From Tritrichomonas musculus (lineage: Eukaryota; Parabasalia; Tritrichomonadida; Tritrichomonadidae), in NCBI GenBank assembly GCA_039105265.1, contig JAPFFF010000066.1, positions 310,001 to 374,000 of the forward strand: DNA of 64,000 nucleotides, in the 5' to 3' direction. The notes beneath the pieces are model-generated. The model was not told where the DNA came from, made no database searches, and saw only the letters and a list, made by a program, of their open reading frames with translations. Below, piece after piece: positions 42,442-56,655 of this stretch (position 1 is its first letter; every line of letters begins with the position of its first letter). Made by a program: the position numbers and the translations under genes.

Positions 42442-42514
42442 GGGACTTTAGCTCACCTGGGAGAGCGTACGACTGAAGATCGTAAGGTACGTGGTTCGAG
42501 TCCGCGAAGTCCCA
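42442..42514 (+). tRNA. tRNA-Phe (anticodon GAA), unit 1
   Basis: 73 bases including discriminator A. Acceptor GGGACTT/AAGTCCC, D stem GCTC/GAGC, anticodon stem TACGA/TCGTA around CTGAAGA, T arm CGTGGTTCGAGTCCGCG. The B box GGTTCGAGTCC is perfect, and a T-run follows within a few bases. It lies 248 bp past the HSP70 stop and forms the end of the array unit. Confidence 0.96.
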
Positions 42515-43004
42515 AATTATTTTTTTCCTTCTTCTTCTTGATTTTGAATCTTTCAACAAAAATCAAAGCAAATAATATTTTATTTTGTTTTTTAAATATT
42601 GAGCTAAAACAAGTGATTGGTTTTTTTAGGTTTCTTGTAGTCCAGAGAAACGAAAAAAGTGATTTTTGAAGAAAAATTCGTATTCTATGCTGAGATATGA
42701 ATGAAATAAGAATATAAAGAACGGTGCAGGAACGAAAAGGACTCCGATATTTTTTAATGTAAGTGTGTCATCGAATGATAAACCACAGTTGAATACATAA
42801 CTATAAAATATAAAAGAATGGAAGCAAACAAACTAAAATAATTTTTTTTTTTTTTTCCAACAAAAATAAAAAAAAAGTGAAAACACATCAACCAAATTTG
42901 AATATATATATTTTGTTTATATAAAGAATAAAAGGAAAAAGAAAGTGGTTAAAATAATATGTTAAATAATATAATTTTAAGAATGGAGAAGAGACTAATT
43001 TATT

Positions 43005-43121
43005 GAAGCGGCCATACCCGGCTGGATACATCCAGCTCCATTCCGAACCTGGAAATTAAGCAGTCGCGGGCTGCATCAGTACTGGGCTGGGTGACTTCCC
43101 GGGAACGTGTAGTGTCGCTTC
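43005..43121 (+). rRNA. 5S rRNA, unit 2 copy a
   Basis: Identical to the unit 1 copies, with the same upstream block and T-run. Confidence 0.95.
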
Positions 43122-43291
43122 CTTTTTTTTTTCTTTTATAATATATATATATAATAGAGGAATACAAATATATTTTTGTTAATTTTAATCAGAACTACAT
43201 TTTAAAAATCATTAAAAAGATAAATAAAAAAGCGGTTATAATAATATGTTAAATAATATAATTTTAAGAATGGAGAAGAGACTAATTTATT

Positions 43292-43408
43292 GAAGCGGCC
43301 ATACCCGGCTGGATACATCCAGCTCCATTCCGAACCTGGAAATTAAGCAGTCGCGGGCTGCATCAGTACTGGGCTGGGTGACTTCCCGGGAACGTGTAGT
43401 GTCGCTTC
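43292..43408 (+). rRNA. 5S rRNA, unit 2 copy b
   Basis: Second 5S gene of unit 2, 287 bp after the first; same sequence and terminator. Confidence 0.95.
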
Positions 43409-43822
43409 CTTTTTTTTTTCTTTTATAATATATATATATATATATATATATCTTTATATGTTTCACTTATAGTGTTGCTTCTCTAATTTATTTTTTTTCG
43501 AAATGATTTTTTTTTGTTATTTGGTTTTAGGTAAAAAATATCATTAATTATTATATATATTCAATTTATGGAATTATTTATGTGATAATTTTCTAAATTG
43601 ATTGACTATTTATCGAAGAAAATAGATATGTGTTTTGACTATTTATCGTCATAAAAATATTGAATGAATTTCTCTCAATCATTTTCAATATATTTGAATG
43701 ATTTTCTCTCAATTTTGATTCTCCCGACCATTTAACATTTGTGAGAATGTATACAATTTTGAATGATACTAAGAAAAATGTAAATTTTAAAAATCATTTT
43801 TTTATTTGAAACACAAAAACAA

Positions 43823-45799
43823 ATGTCAGCAGTCGGAATTGATCTTGGTACTACTTATTCATGCGTCGGTGTCTTTCGACACAACAGAGTAGATATCATT
43901 GCAAACGATATGGGTAATCGTACAACGCCATCTTACGTTGCCTTCACAGATGAAGAACGTCTTGTCGGTGATGCAGCAAAGAACCAAGCAGCAATGAATC
44001 CAACAAACACAGTATTCGATGCGAAGCGTATGATTGGACGTAAGTTCTCAGATCCAATTGTTCAAAAAGATATGCAACACTGGCCATTCAAAGTTGTTCG
44101 CGGAGATGCGGACAGGCCACGAATCCAAGTCCAATGGAAAGGCGAGACAAAACAATTCTATCCAGAAGAAATTTCAGCCATGGTTTTAGGCAAAATGAAA
44201 GAAGTCGCAGAAACACAATTGACAGAAAAAGTTACAGATGCAGTTGTTACAGTTCCTGCTTATTTCAACGATGGACAACGTCAAGCTACGAAGGATGCAG
44301 GTGTAATTGCAGGATTGAATGTTCTTCGTATTATTAATGAACCAACAGCAGCAGCAATTGCATTCGGATTAAATGAGAAATCAGACAAAGAACGCCATGT
44401 TCTTATTTTCGATCTCGGAGGTGGTACATTCGATGTTTCACTTCTTGATATTGATGGAGGTATGTTTGAAGTTAAAGCAACAGCAGGAGACACTCACCTT
44501 GGAGGAGAAGACTTTGATAGCAGAATGGTTAACTACTTTGCAGATCGTTTCCAAAAGAAATTCAAATGCGATCTCCGTCAGTCACCACGTGCACTAAGAA
44601 CACTTCGTACAGCATGTGAACGTGCTAAGCGAACATTATCAACAGCAACTACAGCTTCAATCATTTGTGATTCGCTTTATGAAGGACATGATTTCATGGA
44701 TAACATTTCACGCGCAATGTTTGAAAACTTGAATGATGAATTATTCCGTTCAACAATGAATCCAGTTGCACAAGTTTTGAAGGATGCAAATATGTCAAAG
44801 AGTGATGTTACAGATATTGTTCTTGTTGGAGGTTCATCCAGAATTCCACGTGTTCAACAACTACTTCAAGATTTCTTCAATGGCAAACAACCATGCCGTG
44901 GAGTTGACCCAGATGAAGCTGTTGCATATGGTGCAGCTGTTCAAGCAGCAATCATCAAAGGAGACACATCAGAAGCAGTCAAAGACATCCTTCTTCTTGA
45001 TGTTGCACCACTTTCACTTGGTATTGAAACAGCAGGAGAAATCATGACCGTTTTGATTCCTCGTAACACAACAATTCCATCCAAGAAATCACAAGTTTTC
45101 ACAACATTCAGTGATAACCAGCCAGCAGTTACAATCAAAGTTTATGAAGGAGAACGTTCAAGAACACGCGATAACAACCTTCTTGGTACATTTGATTTGA
45201 CAGGAATTCCGCCAGCACCAAGAGGAGTTCCACAAATTGAAGTTACATTTGATGTCAACGCCGATGGTATTATGAATGTTTCAGCACAAGATAAATCAAC
45301 CGGAAACGTTAAGAAGATCACAATTAAGAATGAGAAAGGACGTCTTTCACAAGCAGATATCGATAAGATGGTTGCAGATGCCGAGAAATTCAAAGCACAA
45401 GATGAAGAAGTTCGTAAGAAAGTTGAAGCCAAGAATGCACTTGAAGGATACTGCTTTGGAGTCCGTAACTCATTGTCAAACGAACAATTCGCCAACGCAA
45501 TCCCACAATCAGATAAGGACACGATCAACAAAGAAATCAACGACACACTTGCATGGATTGATGCACATCAAGATGCCGAAGTTTCAGAATTTGAAAGCAA
45601 GCAAAAAGAACTTGAAAGCAAATTAATGCCAATTATGCAACGTGCATACCAAGGTGCTGCCCCAGGAGGATCAGCAGGAGGTCCAGGCGGAATGCCAGGT
45701 GGAATTGATCCAAACATGTTCAACCAAGGTGGATCAGGTGGAGCTGCAGGTGGATCACCAGGAGGACACAGTGGACCACGTGTTGAAGAAGTCGACTAA
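43823..45799 (+). CDS. HSP70: Cytosolic HSP70 chaperone, copy 2
   Basis: Same 658-residue EEVD-ending HSP70 as copy 1, 3606 bp downstream, with identical promoter repeats and 3' UTR. I found no nucleotide difference from copy 1 in the coding region. Confidence 0.98.
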   Translation: MSAVGIDLGTTYSCVGVFRHNRVDIIANDMGNRTTPSYVAFTDEERLVGDAAKNQAAMNPTNTVFDAKRMIGRKFSDPIVQKDMQHWPFKVVRGDADRPRIQVQWKGETKQFYPEEISAMVLGKMKEVAETQLTEKVTDAVVTVPAYFNDGQRQATKDAGVIAGLNVLRIINEPTAAAIAFGLNEKSDKERHVLIFDLGGGTFDVSLLDIDGGMFEVKATAGDTHLGGEDFDSRMVNYFADRFQKKFKCDLRQSPRALRTLRTACERAKRTLSTATTASIICDSLYEGHDFMDNISRAMFENLNDELFRSTMNPVAQVLKDANMSKSDVTDIVLVGGSSRIPRVQQLLQDFFNGKQPCRGVDPDEAVAYGAAVQAAIIKGDTSEAVKDILLLDVAPLSLGIETAGEIMTVLIPRNTTIPSKKSQVFTTFSDNQPAVTIKVYEGERSRTRDNNLLGTFDLTGIPPAPRGVPQIEVTFDVNADGIMNVSAQDKSTGNVKKITIKNEKGRLSQADIDKMVADAEKFKAQDEEVRKKVEAKNALEGYCFGVRNSLSNEQFANAIPQSDKDTINKEINDTLAWIDAHQDAEVSEFESKQKELESKLMPIMQRAYQGAAPGGSAGGPGGMPGGIDPNMFNQGGSGGAAGGSPGGHSGPRVEEVD

Positions 45800-46047
45800 A
45801 TTCCTCTGTAATTGATTTTTAACTTTATTCAACAACAAAAAAAATTGTAATTTAATAAAAACATGATAATATTTTAATTAAATTAATTTAATATTTTTAT
45901 TATTATAAAATTATAAAAGTCTAAATGATTGAATATTAATAAAAGTAACAAAATCAATAGGATTGAAAGAAAAGAGCGACATTTTTTATTATAAAAGAAA
46001 AAATGCATTATATAATTAAATAATACAAATGAATTAAGAAGATCAGC

Positions 46048-46120
46048 GGGACTTTAGCTCACCTGGGAGAGCGTACGACTGAAGATCGTAAGGTACGTGG
46101 TTCGAGTCCGCGAAGTCCCA
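46048..46120 (+). tRNA. tRNA-Phe (anticodon GAA), unit 2
   Basis: Identical to the unit 1 gene and at the same distance from HSP70. Confidence 0.96.
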
Positions 46121-46610
46121 AATTATTTTTTTCCTTCTTCTTCTTGATTTTGAATCTTTCAACAAAAATCAAAGCAAATAATATTTTATTTTGTTTTTTA
46201 AATATTGAGCTAAAACAAGTGATTGGTTTTTTTAGGTTTCTTGTAGTCCAGAGAAACGAAAAAAGTGATTTTTGAAGAAAAATTCGTATTCTATGCTGAG
46301 ATATGAATGAAATAAGAATATAAAGAACGGTGCAGGAACGAAAAGGACTCCGATATTTTTTAATGTAAGTGTGTCATCGAATGATAAACCACAGTTGAAT
46401 ACATAACTATAAAATATAAAAGAATGGAAGCAAACAAACTAAAATAATTTTTTTTTTTTTTTCCAACAAAAATAAAAAAAAAGTGAAAACACATCAACCA
46501 AATTTGAATATATATATTTTGTTTATATAAAGAATAAAAGGAAAAAGAAAGTGGTTAAAATAATATGTTAAATAATATAATTTTAAGAATGGAGAAGAGA
46601 CTAATTTATT

Positions 46611-46727
46611 GAAGCGGCCATACCCGGCTGGATACATCCAGCTCCATTCCGAACCTGGAAATTAAGCAGTCGCGGGCTGCATCAGTACTGGGCTGGGTGA
46701 CTTCCCGGGAACGTGTAGTGTCGCTTC
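46611..46727 (+). rRNA. 5S rRNA, unit 3 copy a
   Basis: Identical 117-base gene with the shared upstream block and T-run. Confidence 0.95.
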
Positions 46728-46897
46728 CTTTTTTTTTTCTTTTATAATATATATATATAATAGAGGAATACAAATATATTTTTGTTAATTTTAATCAGAA
46801 CTACATTTTAAAAATCATTAAAAAGATAAATAAAAAAGCGGTTATAATAATATGTTAAATAATATAATTTTAAGAATGGAGAAGAGACTAATTTATT

Positions 46898-47014
46898 GAA
46901 GCGGCCATACCCGGCTGGATACATCCAGCTCCATTCCGAACCTGGAAATTAAGCAGTCGCGGGCTGCATCAGTACTGGGCTGGGTGACTTCCCGGGAACG
47001 TGTAGTGTCGCTTC
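46898..47014 (+). rRNA. 5S rRNA, unit 3 copy b
   Basis: Second 5S gene of unit 3. The spacer to HSP70 is one T longer than in unit 1 (T-run near 47111). Confidence 0.95.
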
Positions 47015-47429
47015 CTTTTTTTTTTCTTTTATAATATATATATATATATATATATATCTTTATATGTTTCACTTATAGTGTTGCTTCTCTAATTTATTTT
47101 TTTTCGAAATGATTTTTTTTTTGTTATTTGGTTTTAGGTAAAAAATATCATTAATTATTATATATATTCAATTTATGGAATTATTTATGTGATAATTTTC
47201 TAAATTGATTGACTATTTATCGAAGAAAATAGATATGTGTTTTGACTATTTATCGTCATAAAAATATTGAATGAATTTCTCTCAATCATTTTCAATATAT
47301 TTGAATGATTTTCTCTCAATTTTGATTCTCCCGACCATTTAACATTTGTGAGAATGTATACAATTTTGAATGATACTAAGAAAAATGTAAATTTTAAAAA
47401 TCATTTTTTTATTTGAAACACAAAAACAA

Positions 47430-49406
47430 ATGTCAGCAGTCGGAATTGATCTTGGTACTACTTATTCATGCGTCGGTGTCTTTCGACACAACAGAGTAGA
47501 TATCATTGCAAACGATATGGGTAATCGTACAACGCCATCTTACGTTGCCTTCACAGATGAAGAACGTCTTGTCGGTGATGCAGCAAAGAACCAAGCAGCA
47601 ATGAATCCAACAAACACAGTATTCGATGCGAAGCGTATGATTGGACGTAAGTTCTCAGATCCAATTGTTCAAAAAGATATGCAACACTGGCCATTCAAAG
47701 TTGTTCGCGGAGATGCGGACAGGCCACGAATCCAAGTCCAATGGAAAGGCGAGACAAAACAATTCTATCCAGAAGAAATTTCAGCCATGGTTTTAGGCAA
47801 AATGAAAGAAGTCGCAGAAACACAATTGACAGAAAAAGTTACAGATGCAGTTGTTACAGTTCCTGCTTATTTCAACGATGGACAACGTCAAGCTACGAAG
47901 GATGCAGGTGTAATTGCAGGATTGAATGTTCTTCGTATTATTAATGAACCAACAGCAGCAGCAATTGCATTCGGATTAAATGAGAAATCAGACAAAGAAC
48001 GCCATGTTCTTATTTTCGATCTCGGAGGTGGTACATTCGATGTTTCACTTCTTGATATTGATGGAGGTATGTTTGAAGTTAAAGCAACAGCAGGAGACAC
48101 TCACCTTGGAGGAGAAGACTTTGATAGCAGAATGGTTAACTACTTTGCAGATCGTTTCCAAAAGAAATTCAAATGCGATCTCCGTCAGTCACCACGTGCA
48201 CTAAGAACACTTCGTACAGCATGTGAACGTGCTAAGCGAACATTATCAACAGCAACTACAGCTTCAATCATTTGTGATTCGCTTTATGAAGGACATGATT
48301 TCATGGATAACATTTCACGCGCAATGTTTGAAAACTTGAATGATGAATTATTCCGTTCAACAATGAATCCAGTTGCACAAGTTTTGAAGGATGCAAATAT
48401 GTCAAAGAGTGATGTTACAGATATTGTTCTTGTTGGAGGTTCATCCAGAATTCCACGTGTTCAACAACTACTTCAAGATTTCTTCAATGGCAAACAACCA
48501 TGCCGTGGAGTTGACCCAGATGAAGCTGTTGCATATGGTGCAGCTGTTCAAGCAGCAATCATCAAAGGAGACACATCAGAAGCAGTCAAAGACATCCTTC
48601 TTCTTGATGTTGCACCACTTTCACTTGGTATTGAAACAGCAGGAGAAATCATGACCGTTTTGATTCCTCGTAACACAACAATTCCATCCAAGAAATCACA
48701 AGTTTTCACAACATTCAGTGATAACCAGCCAGCAGTTACAATCAAAGTTTATGAAGGAGAACGTTCAAGAACACGCGATAACAACCTTCTTGGTACATTT
48801 GATTTGACAGGAATTCCGCCAGCACCAAGAGGAGTTCCACAAATTGAAGTTACATTTGATGTCAACGCCGATGGTATTATGAATGTTTCAGCACAAGATA
48901 AATCAACCGGAAACGTTAAGAAGATCACAATTAAGAATGAGAAAGGACGTCTTTCACAAGCAGATATCGATAAGATGGTTGCAGATGCCGAGAAATTCAA
49001 AGCACAAGATGAAGAAGTTCGTAAGAAAGTTGAAGCCAAGAATGCACTTGAAGGATACTGCTTTGGAGTCCGTAACTCATTGTCAAACGAACAATTCGCC
49101 AACGCAATCCCACAATCAGATAAGGACACGATCAACAAAGAAATCAACGACACACTTGCATGGATTGATGCACATCAAGATGCCGAAGTTTCAGAATTTG
49201 AAAGCAAGCAAAAAGAACTTGAAAGCAAATTAATGCCAATTATGCAACGTGCATACCAAGGTGCTGCCCCAGGAGGATCAGCAGGAGGTCCAGGCGGAAT
49301 GCCAGGTGGAATTGATCCAAACATGTTCAACCAAGGTGGATCAGGTGGAGCTGCAGGTGGATCACCAGGAGGACACAGTGGACCACGTGTTGAAGAAGTC
49401 GACTAA
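47430..49406 (+). CDS. HSP70: Cytosolic HSP70 chaperone, copy 3
   Basis: Same 658-residue protein and apparently the same coding sequence as copies 1 and 2; 3607 bp after copy 2. Confidence 0.98.
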   Translation: MSAVGIDLGTTYSCVGVFRHNRVDIIANDMGNRTTPSYVAFTDEERLVGDAAKNQAAMNPTNTVFDAKRMIGRKFSDPIVQKDMQHWPFKVVRGDADRPRIQVQWKGETKQFYPEEISAMVLGKMKEVAETQLTEKVTDAVVTVPAYFNDGQRQATKDAGVIAGLNVLRIINEPTAAAIAFGLNEKSDKERHVLIFDLGGGTFDVSLLDIDGGMFEVKATAGDTHLGGEDFDSRMVNYFADRFQKKFKCDLRQSPRALRTLRTACERAKRTLSTATTASIICDSLYEGHDFMDNISRAMFENLNDELFRSTMNPVAQVLKDANMSKSDVTDIVLVGGSSRIPRVQQLLQDFFNGKQPCRGVDPDEAVAYGAAVQAAIIKGDTSEAVKDILLLDVAPLSLGIETAGEIMTVLIPRNTTIPSKKSQVFTTFSDNQPAVTIKVYEGERSRTRDNNLLGTFDLTGIPPAPRGVPQIEVTFDVNADGIMNVSAQDKSTGNVKKITIKNEKGRLSQADIDKMVADAEKFKAQDEEVRKKVEAKNALEGYCFGVRNSLSNEQFANAIPQSDKDTINKEINDTLAWIDAHQDAEVSEFESKQKELESKLMPIMQRAYQGAAPGGSAGGPGGMPGGIDPNMFNQGGSGGAAGGSPGGHSGPRVEEVD

Positions 49407-49654
49407 ATTCCTCTGTAATTGATTTTTAACTTTATTCAACAACAAAAAAAATTGTAATTTAATAAAAACATGATAATATTTTAATTAAATTAATTTAATA
49501 TTTTTATTATTATAAAATTATAAAAGTCTAAATGATTGAATATTAATAAAAGTAACAAAATCAATAGGATTGAAAGAAAAGAGCGACATTTTTTATTATA
49601 AAAGAAAAAATGCATTATATAATTAAATAATACAAATGAATTAAGAAGATCAGC

Positions 49655-49727
49655 GGGACTTTAGCTCACCTGGGAGAGCGTACGACTGAAGATCGTAAGG
49701 TACGTGGTTCGAGTCCGCGAAGTCCCA
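49655..49727 (+). tRNA. tRNA-Phe (anticodon GAA), unit 3
   Basis: Identical to the unit 1 gene. Confidence 0.96.
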
Positions 49728-50217
49728 AATTATTTTTTTCCTTCTTCTTCTTGATTTTGAATCTTTCAACAAAAATCAAAGCAAATAATATTTTATTTTG
49801 TTTTTTAAATATTGAGCTAAAACAAGTGATTGGTTTTTTTAGGTTTCTTGTAGTCCAGAGAAACGAAAAAAGTGATTTTTGAAGAAAAATTCGTATTCTA
49901 TGCTGAGATATGAATGAAATAAGAATATAAAGAACGGTGCAGGAACGAAAAGGACTCCGATATTTTTTAATGTAAGTGTGTCATCGAATGATAAACCACA
50001 GTTGAATACATAACTATAAAATATAAAAGAATGGAAGCAAACAAACTAAAATAATTTTTTTTTTTTTTTCCAACAAAAATAAAAAAAAAGTGAAAACACA
50101 TCAACCAAATTTGAATATATATATTTTGTTTATATAAAGAATAAAAGGAAAAAGAAAGTGGTTAAAATAATATGTTAAATAATATAATTTTAAGAATGGA
50201 GAAGAGACTAATTTATT

Positions 50218-50334
50218 GAAGCGGCCATACCCGGCTGGATACATCCAGCTCCATTCCGAACCTGGAAATTAAGCAGTCGCGGGCTGCATCAGTACTGGGC
50301 TGGGTGACTTCCCGGGAACGTGTAGTGTCGCTTC
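50218..50334 (+). rRNA. 5S rRNA, unit 4 copy a
   Basis: Identical 117-base gene with the shared upstream block and T-run. Confidence 0.95.
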
Positions 50335-50504
50335 CTTTTTTTTTTCTTTTATAATATATATATATAATAGAGGAATACAAATATATTTTTGTTAATTTTA
50401 ATCAGAACTACATTTTAAAAATCATTAAAAAGATAAATAAAAAAGCGGTTATAATAATATGTTAAATAATATAATTTTAAGAATGGAGAAGAGACTAATT
50501 TATT

Positions 50505-50621
50505 GAAGCGGCCATACCCGGCTGGATACATCCAGCTCCATTCCGAACCTGGAAATTAAGCAGTCGCGGGCTGCATCAGTACTGGGCTGGGTGACTTCCC
50601 GGGAACGTGTAGTGTCGCTTC
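50505..50621 (+). rRNA. 5S rRNA, unit 4 copy b
   Basis: Second 5S gene of unit 4, with the same spacing of 287 bp. Confidence 0.95.
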
Positions 50622-51036
50622 CTTTTTTTTTTCTTTTATAATATATATATATATATATATATATCTTTATATGTTTCACTTATAGTGTTGCTTCTCTAAT
50701 TTATTTTTTTTCGAAATGATTTTTTTTTTGTTATTTGGTTTTAGGTAAAAAATATCATTAATTATTATATATATTCAATTTATGGAATTATTTATGTGAT
50801 AATTTTCTAAATTGATTGACTATTTATCGAAGAAAATAGATATGTGTTTTGACTATTTATCGTCATAAAAATATTGAATGAATTTCTCTCAATCATTTTC
50901 AATATATTTGAATGATTTTCTCTCAATTTTGATTCTCCCGACCATTTAACATTTGTGAGAATGTATACAATTTTGAATGATACTAAGAAAAATGTAAATT
51001 TTAAAAATCATTTTTTTATTTGAAACACAAAAACAA

Positions 51037-53013
51037 ATGTCAGCAGTCGGAATTGATCTTGGTACTACTTATTCATGCGTCGGTGTCTTTCGACACAACA
51101 GAGTAGATATCATTGCAAACGATATGGGTAATCGTACAACGCCATCTTACGTTGCCTTCACAGATGAAGAACGTCTTGTCGGTGATGCAGCAAAGAACCA
51201 AGCAGCAATGAATCCAACAAACACAGTATTCGATGCGAAGCGTATGATTGGACGTAAGTTCTCAGATCCAATTGTTCAAAAAGATATGCAACACTGGCCA
51301 TTCAAAGTTGTTCGCGGAGATGCGGACAGGCCACGAATCCAAGTCCAATGGAAAGGCGAGACAAAACAATTCTATCCAGAAGAAATTTCAGCCATGGTTT
51401 TAGGCAAAATGAAAGAAGTCGCAGAAACACAATTGACAGAAAAAGTTACAGATGCAGTTGTTACAGTTCCTGCTTATTTCAACGATGGACAACGTCAAGC
51501 TACGAAGGATGCAGGTGTAATTGCAGGATTGAATGTTCTTCGTATTATTAATGAACCAACAGCAGCAGCAATTGCATTCGGATTAAATGAGAAATCAGAC
51601 AAAGAACGCCATGTTCTTATTTTCGATCTCGGAGGTGGTACATTCGATGTTTCACTTCTTGATATTGATGGAGGTATGTTTGAAGTTAAAGCAACAGCAG
51701 GAGACACTCACCTTGGAGGAGAAGACTTTGATAGCAGAATGGTTAACTACTTTGCAGATCGTTTCCAAAAGAAATTCAAATGCGATCTCCGTCAGTCACC
51801 ACGTGCACTAAGAACACTTCGTACAGCATGTGAACGTGCTAAGCGAACATTATCAACAGCAACTACAGCTTCAATCATTTGTGATTCGCTTTATGAAGGA
51901 CATGATTTCATGGATAACATTTCACGCGCAATGTTTGAAAACTTGAATGATGAATTATTCCGTTCAACAATGAATCCAGTTGCACAAGTTTTGAAGGATG
52001 CAAATATGTCAAAGAGTGATGTTACAGATATTGTTCTTGTTGGAGGTTCATCCAGAATTCCACGTGTTCAACAACTACTTCAAGATTTCTTCAATGGCAA
52101 ACAACCATGCCGTGGAGTTGACCCAGATGAAGCTGTTGCATATGGTGCAGCTGTTCAAGCAGCAATCATCAAAGGAGACACATCAGAAGCAGTCAAAGAC
52201 ATCCTTCTTCTTGATGTTGCACCACTTTCACTTGGTATTGAAACAGCAGGAGAAATCATGACCGTTTTGATTCCTCGTAACACAACAATTCCATCCAAGA
52301 AATCACAAGTTTTCACAACATTCAGTGATAACCAGCCAGCAGTTACAATCAAAGTTTATGAAGGAGAACGTTCAAGAACACGCGATAACAACCTTCTTGG
52401 TACATTTGATTTGACAGGAATTCCGCCAGCACCAAGAGGAGTTCCACAAATTGAAGTTACATTTGATGTCAACGCCGATGGTATTATGAATGTTTCAGCA
52501 CAAGATAAATCAACCGGAAACGTTAAGAAGATCACAATTAAGAATGAGAAAGGACGTCTTTCACAAGCAGATATCGATAAGATGGTTGCAGATGCCGAGA
52601 AATTCAAAGCACAAGATGAAGAAGTTCGTAAGAAAGTTGAAGCCAAGAATGCACTTGAAGGATACTGCTTTGGAGTCCGTAACTCATTGTCAAACGAACA
52701 ATTCGCCAACGCAATCCCACAATCAGATAAGGACACGATCAACAAAGAAATCAACGACACACTTGCATGGATTGATGCACATCAAGATGCCGAAGTTTCA
52801 GAATTTGAAAGCAAGCAAAAAGAACTTGAAAGCAAATTAATGCCAATTATGCAACGTGCATACCAAGGTGCTGCCCCAGGAGGATCAGCAGGAGGTCCAG
52901 GCGGAATGCCAGGTGGAATTGATCCAAACATGTTCAACCAAGGTGGATCAGGTGGAGCTGCAGGTGGATCACCAGGAGGACACAGTGGACCACGTGTTGA
53001 AGAAGTCGACTAA
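51037..53013 (+). CDS. HSP70: Cytosolic HSP70 chaperone, copy 4
   Basis: Same 658-residue protein and apparently the same coding sequence as copies 1-3. Confidence 0.98.
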   Translation: MSAVGIDLGTTYSCVGVFRHNRVDIIANDMGNRTTPSYVAFTDEERLVGDAAKNQAAMNPTNTVFDAKRMIGRKFSDPIVQKDMQHWPFKVVRGDADRPRIQVQWKGETKQFYPEEISAMVLGKMKEVAETQLTEKVTDAVVTVPAYFNDGQRQATKDAGVIAGLNVLRIINEPTAAAIAFGLNEKSDKERHVLIFDLGGGTFDVSLLDIDGGMFEVKATAGDTHLGGEDFDSRMVNYFADRFQKKFKCDLRQSPRALRTLRTACERAKRTLSTATTASIICDSLYEGHDFMDNISRAMFENLNDELFRSTMNPVAQVLKDANMSKSDVTDIVLVGGSSRIPRVQQLLQDFFNGKQPCRGVDPDEAVAYGAAVQAAIIKGDTSEAVKDILLLDVAPLSLGIETAGEIMTVLIPRNTTIPSKKSQVFTTFSDNQPAVTIKVYEGERSRTRDNNLLGTFDLTGIPPAPRGVPQIEVTFDVNADGIMNVSAQDKSTGNVKKITIKNEKGRLSQADIDKMVADAEKFKAQDEEVRKKVEAKNALEGYCFGVRNSLSNEQFANAIPQSDKDTINKEINDTLAWIDAHQDAEVSEFESKQKELESKLMPIMQRAYQGAAPGGSAGGPGGMPGGIDPNMFNQGGSGGAAGGSPGGHSGPRVEEVD

Positions 53014-53261
53014 ATTCCTCTGTAATTGATTTTTAACTTTATTCAACAACAAAAAAAATTGTAATTTAATAAAAACATGATAATATTTTAATTAAATTAA
53101 TTTAATATTTTTATTATTATAAAATTATAAAAGTCTAAATGATTGAATATTAATAAAAGTAACAAAATCAATAGGATTGAAAGAAAAGAGCGACATTTTT
53201 TATTATAAAAGAAAAAATGCATTATATAATTAAATAATACAAATGAATTAAGAAGATCAGC

Positions 53262-53334
53262 GGGACTTTAGCTCACCTGGGAGAGCGTACGACTGAAGAT
53301 CGTAAGGTACGTGGTTCGAGTCCGCGAAGTCCCA
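53262..53334 (+). tRNA. tRNA-Phe (anticodon GAA), unit 4
   Basis: Identical to the unit 1 gene. Confidence 0.96.
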
Positions 53335-53825
53335 AATTATTTTTTTCCTTCTTCTTCTTGATTTTGAATCTTTCAACAAAAATCAAAGCAAATAATATTT
53401 TATTTTGTTTTTTAAATATTGAGCTAAAACAAGTGATTGGTTTTTTTAGGTTTCTTGTAGTCCAGAGAAACGAAAAAAGTGATTTTTGAAGAAAAATTCG
53501 TATTCTATGCTGAGATATGAATGAAATAAGAATATAAAGAACGGTGCAGGAACGAAAAGGACTCCGATATTTTTTAATGTAAGTGTGTCATCGAATGATA
53601 AACCACAGTTGAATACATAACTATAAAATATAAAAGAATGGAAGCAAACAAACTAAAACAATTTTTTTTTTTTTTTTCCAACAAAAATAAAAAAAAAGTG
53701 AAAACACATCAACCAAATTTGAATATATATATTTTGTTTATATAAAGAATAAAAGGAAAAAGAAAGTGGTTATAATAATATGTTAAATAATATAATTTTA
53801 AGAATGGAGAAGAGACTAATTTATT

Positions 53826-53942
53826 GAAGCGGCCATACCCGGCTGGATACATCCAGCTCCATTCCGAACCTGGAAATTAAGCAGTCGCGGGCTGCATCAG
53901 TACTGGGCTGGGTGACTTCCCGGGAACGTGTAGTGTCGCTTC
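53826..53942 (+). rRNA. 5S rRNA, unit 5 (single copy)
   Basis: The only 5S gene of this unit. Upstream it is a hybrid: the AAAGAAAGTGGTT that precedes copy a elsewhere is joined to ATAATAATATG, which precedes copy b. Downstream it has the long (TA)n spacer of copy b. This is what one crossover between the two 5S repeats would leave. Confidence 0.95.
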
Positions 53943-54357
53943 CTTTTTTTTTTCTTTTATAATATATATATATATATATATATATCTTTATATGTTTCAC
54001 TTATAGTGTTGCTTCTCTAATTTATTTTTTTTCGAAATGATTTTTTTTTTGTTATTTGGTTTTAGGTAAAAAATATCATTAATTATTATATATATTCAAT
54101 TTATGGAATTATTTATGTGATAATTTTCTAAATTGATTGACTATTTATCGAAGAAAATAGATATGTGTTTTGACTATTTATCGTCATAAAAATATTGAAT
54201 GAATTTCTCTCAATCATTTTCAATATATTTGAATGATTTTCTCTCAATTTTGATTCTCCCGACCATTTAACATTTGTGAGAATGTATACAATTTTGAATG
54301 ATACTAAGAAAAATGTAAATTTTAAAAATCATTTTTTTATTTGAAACACAAAAACAA

Positions 54358-56334
54358 ATGTCAGCAGTCGGAATTGATCTTGGTACTACTTATTCATGCG
54401 TCGGTGTCTTTCGACACAACAGAGTAGATATCATTGCAAACGATATGGGTAATCGTACAACGCCATCTTACGTTGCCTTCACAGATGAAGAACGTCTTGT
54501 CGGTGATGCAGCAAAGAACCAAGCAGCAATGAATCCAACAAACACAGTATTCGATGCGAAGCGTATGATTGGACGTAAGTTCTCAGATCCAATTGTTCAA
54601 AAAGATATGCAACACTGGCCATTCAAAGTTGTTCGCGGAGATGCGGACAGGCCACGAATCCAAGTCCAATGGAAAGGCGAGACAAAACAATTCTATCCAG
54701 AAGAAATTTCAGCCATGGTTTTAGGCAAAATGAAAGAAGTCGCAGAAACACAATTGACAGAAAAAGTTACAGATGCAGTTGTTACAGTTCCTGCTTATTT
54801 CAACGATGGACAACGTCAAGCTACGAAGGATGCAGGTGTAATTGCAGGATTGAATGTTCTTCGTATTATTAATGAACCAACAGCAGCAGCAATTGCATTC
54901 GGATTAAATGAGAAATCAGACAAAGAACGCCATGTTCTTATTTTCGATCTCGGAGGTGGTACATTCGATGTTTCACTTCTTGATATTGATGGAGGTATGT
55001 TTGAAGTTAAAGCAACAGCAGGAGACACTCACCTTGGAGGAGAAGACTTTGATAGCAGAATGGTTAACTACTTTGCAGATCGTTTCCAAAAGAAATTCAA
55101 ATGCGATCTCCGTCAGTCACCACGTGCACTAAGAACACTTCGTACAGCATGTGAACGTGCTAAGCGAACATTATCAACAGCAACTACAGCTTCAATCATT
55201 TGTGATTCGCTTTATGAAGGACATGATTTCATGGATAACATTTCACGCGCAATGTTTGAAAACTTGAATGATGAATTATTCCGTTCAACAATGAATCCAG
55301 TTGCACAAGTTTTGAAGGATGCAAATATGTCAAAGAGTGATGTTACAGATATTGTTCTTGTTGGAGGTTCATCCAGAATTCCACGTGTTCAACAACTACT
55401 TCAAGATTTCTTCAATGGCAAACAACCATGCCGTGGAGTTGACCCAGATGAAGCTGTTGCATATGGTGCAGCTGTTCAAGCAGCAATCATCAAAGGAGAC
55501 ACATCAGAAGCAGTCAAAGACATCCTTCTTCTTGATGTTGCACCACTTTCACTTGGTATTGAAACAGCAGGAGAAATCATGACCGTTTTGATTCCTCGTA
55601 ACACAACAATTCCATCCAAGAAATCACAAGTTTTCACAACATTCAGTGATAACCAGCCAGCAGTTACAATCAAAGTTTATGAAGGAGAACGTTCAAGAAC
55701 ACGCGATAACAACCTTCTTGGTACATTTGATTTGACAGGAATTCCGCCAGCACCAAGAGGAGTTCCACAAATTGAAGTTACATTTGATGTCAACGCCGAT
55801 GGTATTATGAATGTTTCAGCACAAGATAAATCGACCGGAAACGTTAAGAAGATCACAATTAAGAATGAGAAAGGACGTCTTTCGCAAGCAGATATTGATA
55901 AGATGGTTGCAGATGCCGAGAAATTCAAAGCACAAGATGAAGAAGTTCGTAAGAAAGTTGAAGCCAAGAATGCACTTGAAGGATACTGCTTTGGAGTCCG
56001 TAACTCATTGTCAAACGAACAATTCGCCAACGCAATCCCACAATCAGATAAGGACACGATCAACAAAGAAATCAACGACACACTTGCATGGATTGATGCA
56101 CATCAAGATGCCGAAGTTTCAGAATTTGAAAGCAAGCAAAAAGAACTTGAAAGCAAATTAATGCCAATTATGCAACGTGCATACCAAGGTGCTGCCCCAG
56201 GAGGATCAGCAGGAGGTCCAGGCGGAATGCCAGGTGGAATTGATCCAAACATGTTCAACCAAGGTGGATCAGGTGGAGCTGCAGGTGGATCACCAGGAGG
56301 ACACAGTGGACCACGTGTTGAAGAAGTCGACTAA
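54358..56334 (+). CDS. HSP70: Cytosolic HSP70 chaperone, copy 5
   Basis: Same 658-residue protein. Three synonymous changes separate it from copies 1-4, all in the 3' third: TCG for TCA at 55831-55833, TCG for TCA near 55882, and ATT for ATC near 55894. The same three are found in copy 6. Confidence 0.98.
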   Translation: MSAVGIDLGTTYSCVGVFRHNRVDIIANDMGNRTTPSYVAFTDEERLVGDAAKNQAAMNPTNTVFDAKRMIGRKFSDPIVQKDMQHWPFKVVRGDADRPRIQVQWKGETKQFYPEEISAMVLGKMKEVAETQLTEKVTDAVVTVPAYFNDGQRQATKDAGVIAGLNVLRIINEPTAAAIAFGLNEKSDKERHVLIFDLGGGTFDVSLLDIDGGMFEVKATAGDTHLGGEDFDSRMVNYFADRFQKKFKCDLRQSPRALRTLRTACERAKRTLSTATTASIICDSLYEGHDFMDNISRAMFENLNDELFRSTMNPVAQVLKDANMSKSDVTDIVLVGGSSRIPRVQQLLQDFFNGKQPCRGVDPDEAVAYGAAVQAAIIKGDTSEAVKDILLLDVAPLSLGIETAGEIMTVLIPRNTTIPSKKSQVFTTFSDNQPAVTIKVYEGERSRTRDNNLLGTFDLTGIPPAPRGVPQIEVTFDVNADGIMNVSAQDKSTGNVKKITIKNEKGRLSQADIDKMVADAEKFKAQDEEVRKKVEAKNALEGYCFGVRNSLSNEQFANAIPQSDKDTINKEINDTLAWIDAHQDAEVSEFESKQKELESKLMPIMQRAYQGAAPGGSAGGPGGMPGGIDPNMFNQGGSGGAAGGSPGGHSGPRVEEVD

Positions 56335-56582
56335 ATTCCTCTGTAATTGATTTTTAACTTTATTCAACAACAAAAAAAATTGTAATTTAATAAAAACATG
56401 ATAATATTTTAATTAAATTAATTTAATATTTTTATTATTATAAAATTATAAAAGTCTAAATGATTGAATATTAATAAAAGTAACAAAATCAATAGGATTG
56501 AAAGAAAAGAGCGACATTTTTTATTATAAAAGAAAAAATGCATTATATAATTAAATAATACAAATGAATTAAGAAGATCAGC

Positions 56583-56655
56583 GGGACTTTAGCTCACCTG
56601 GGAGAGCGTACGACTGAAGATCGTAAGGTACGTGGTTCGAGTCCGCGAAGTCCCA
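56583..56655 (+). tRNA. tRNA-Phe (anticodon GAA), unit 5
   Basis: Identical to the unit 1 gene and the last tRNA-Phe of the array; unit 6 ends before its tRNA position. Confidence 0.96.
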
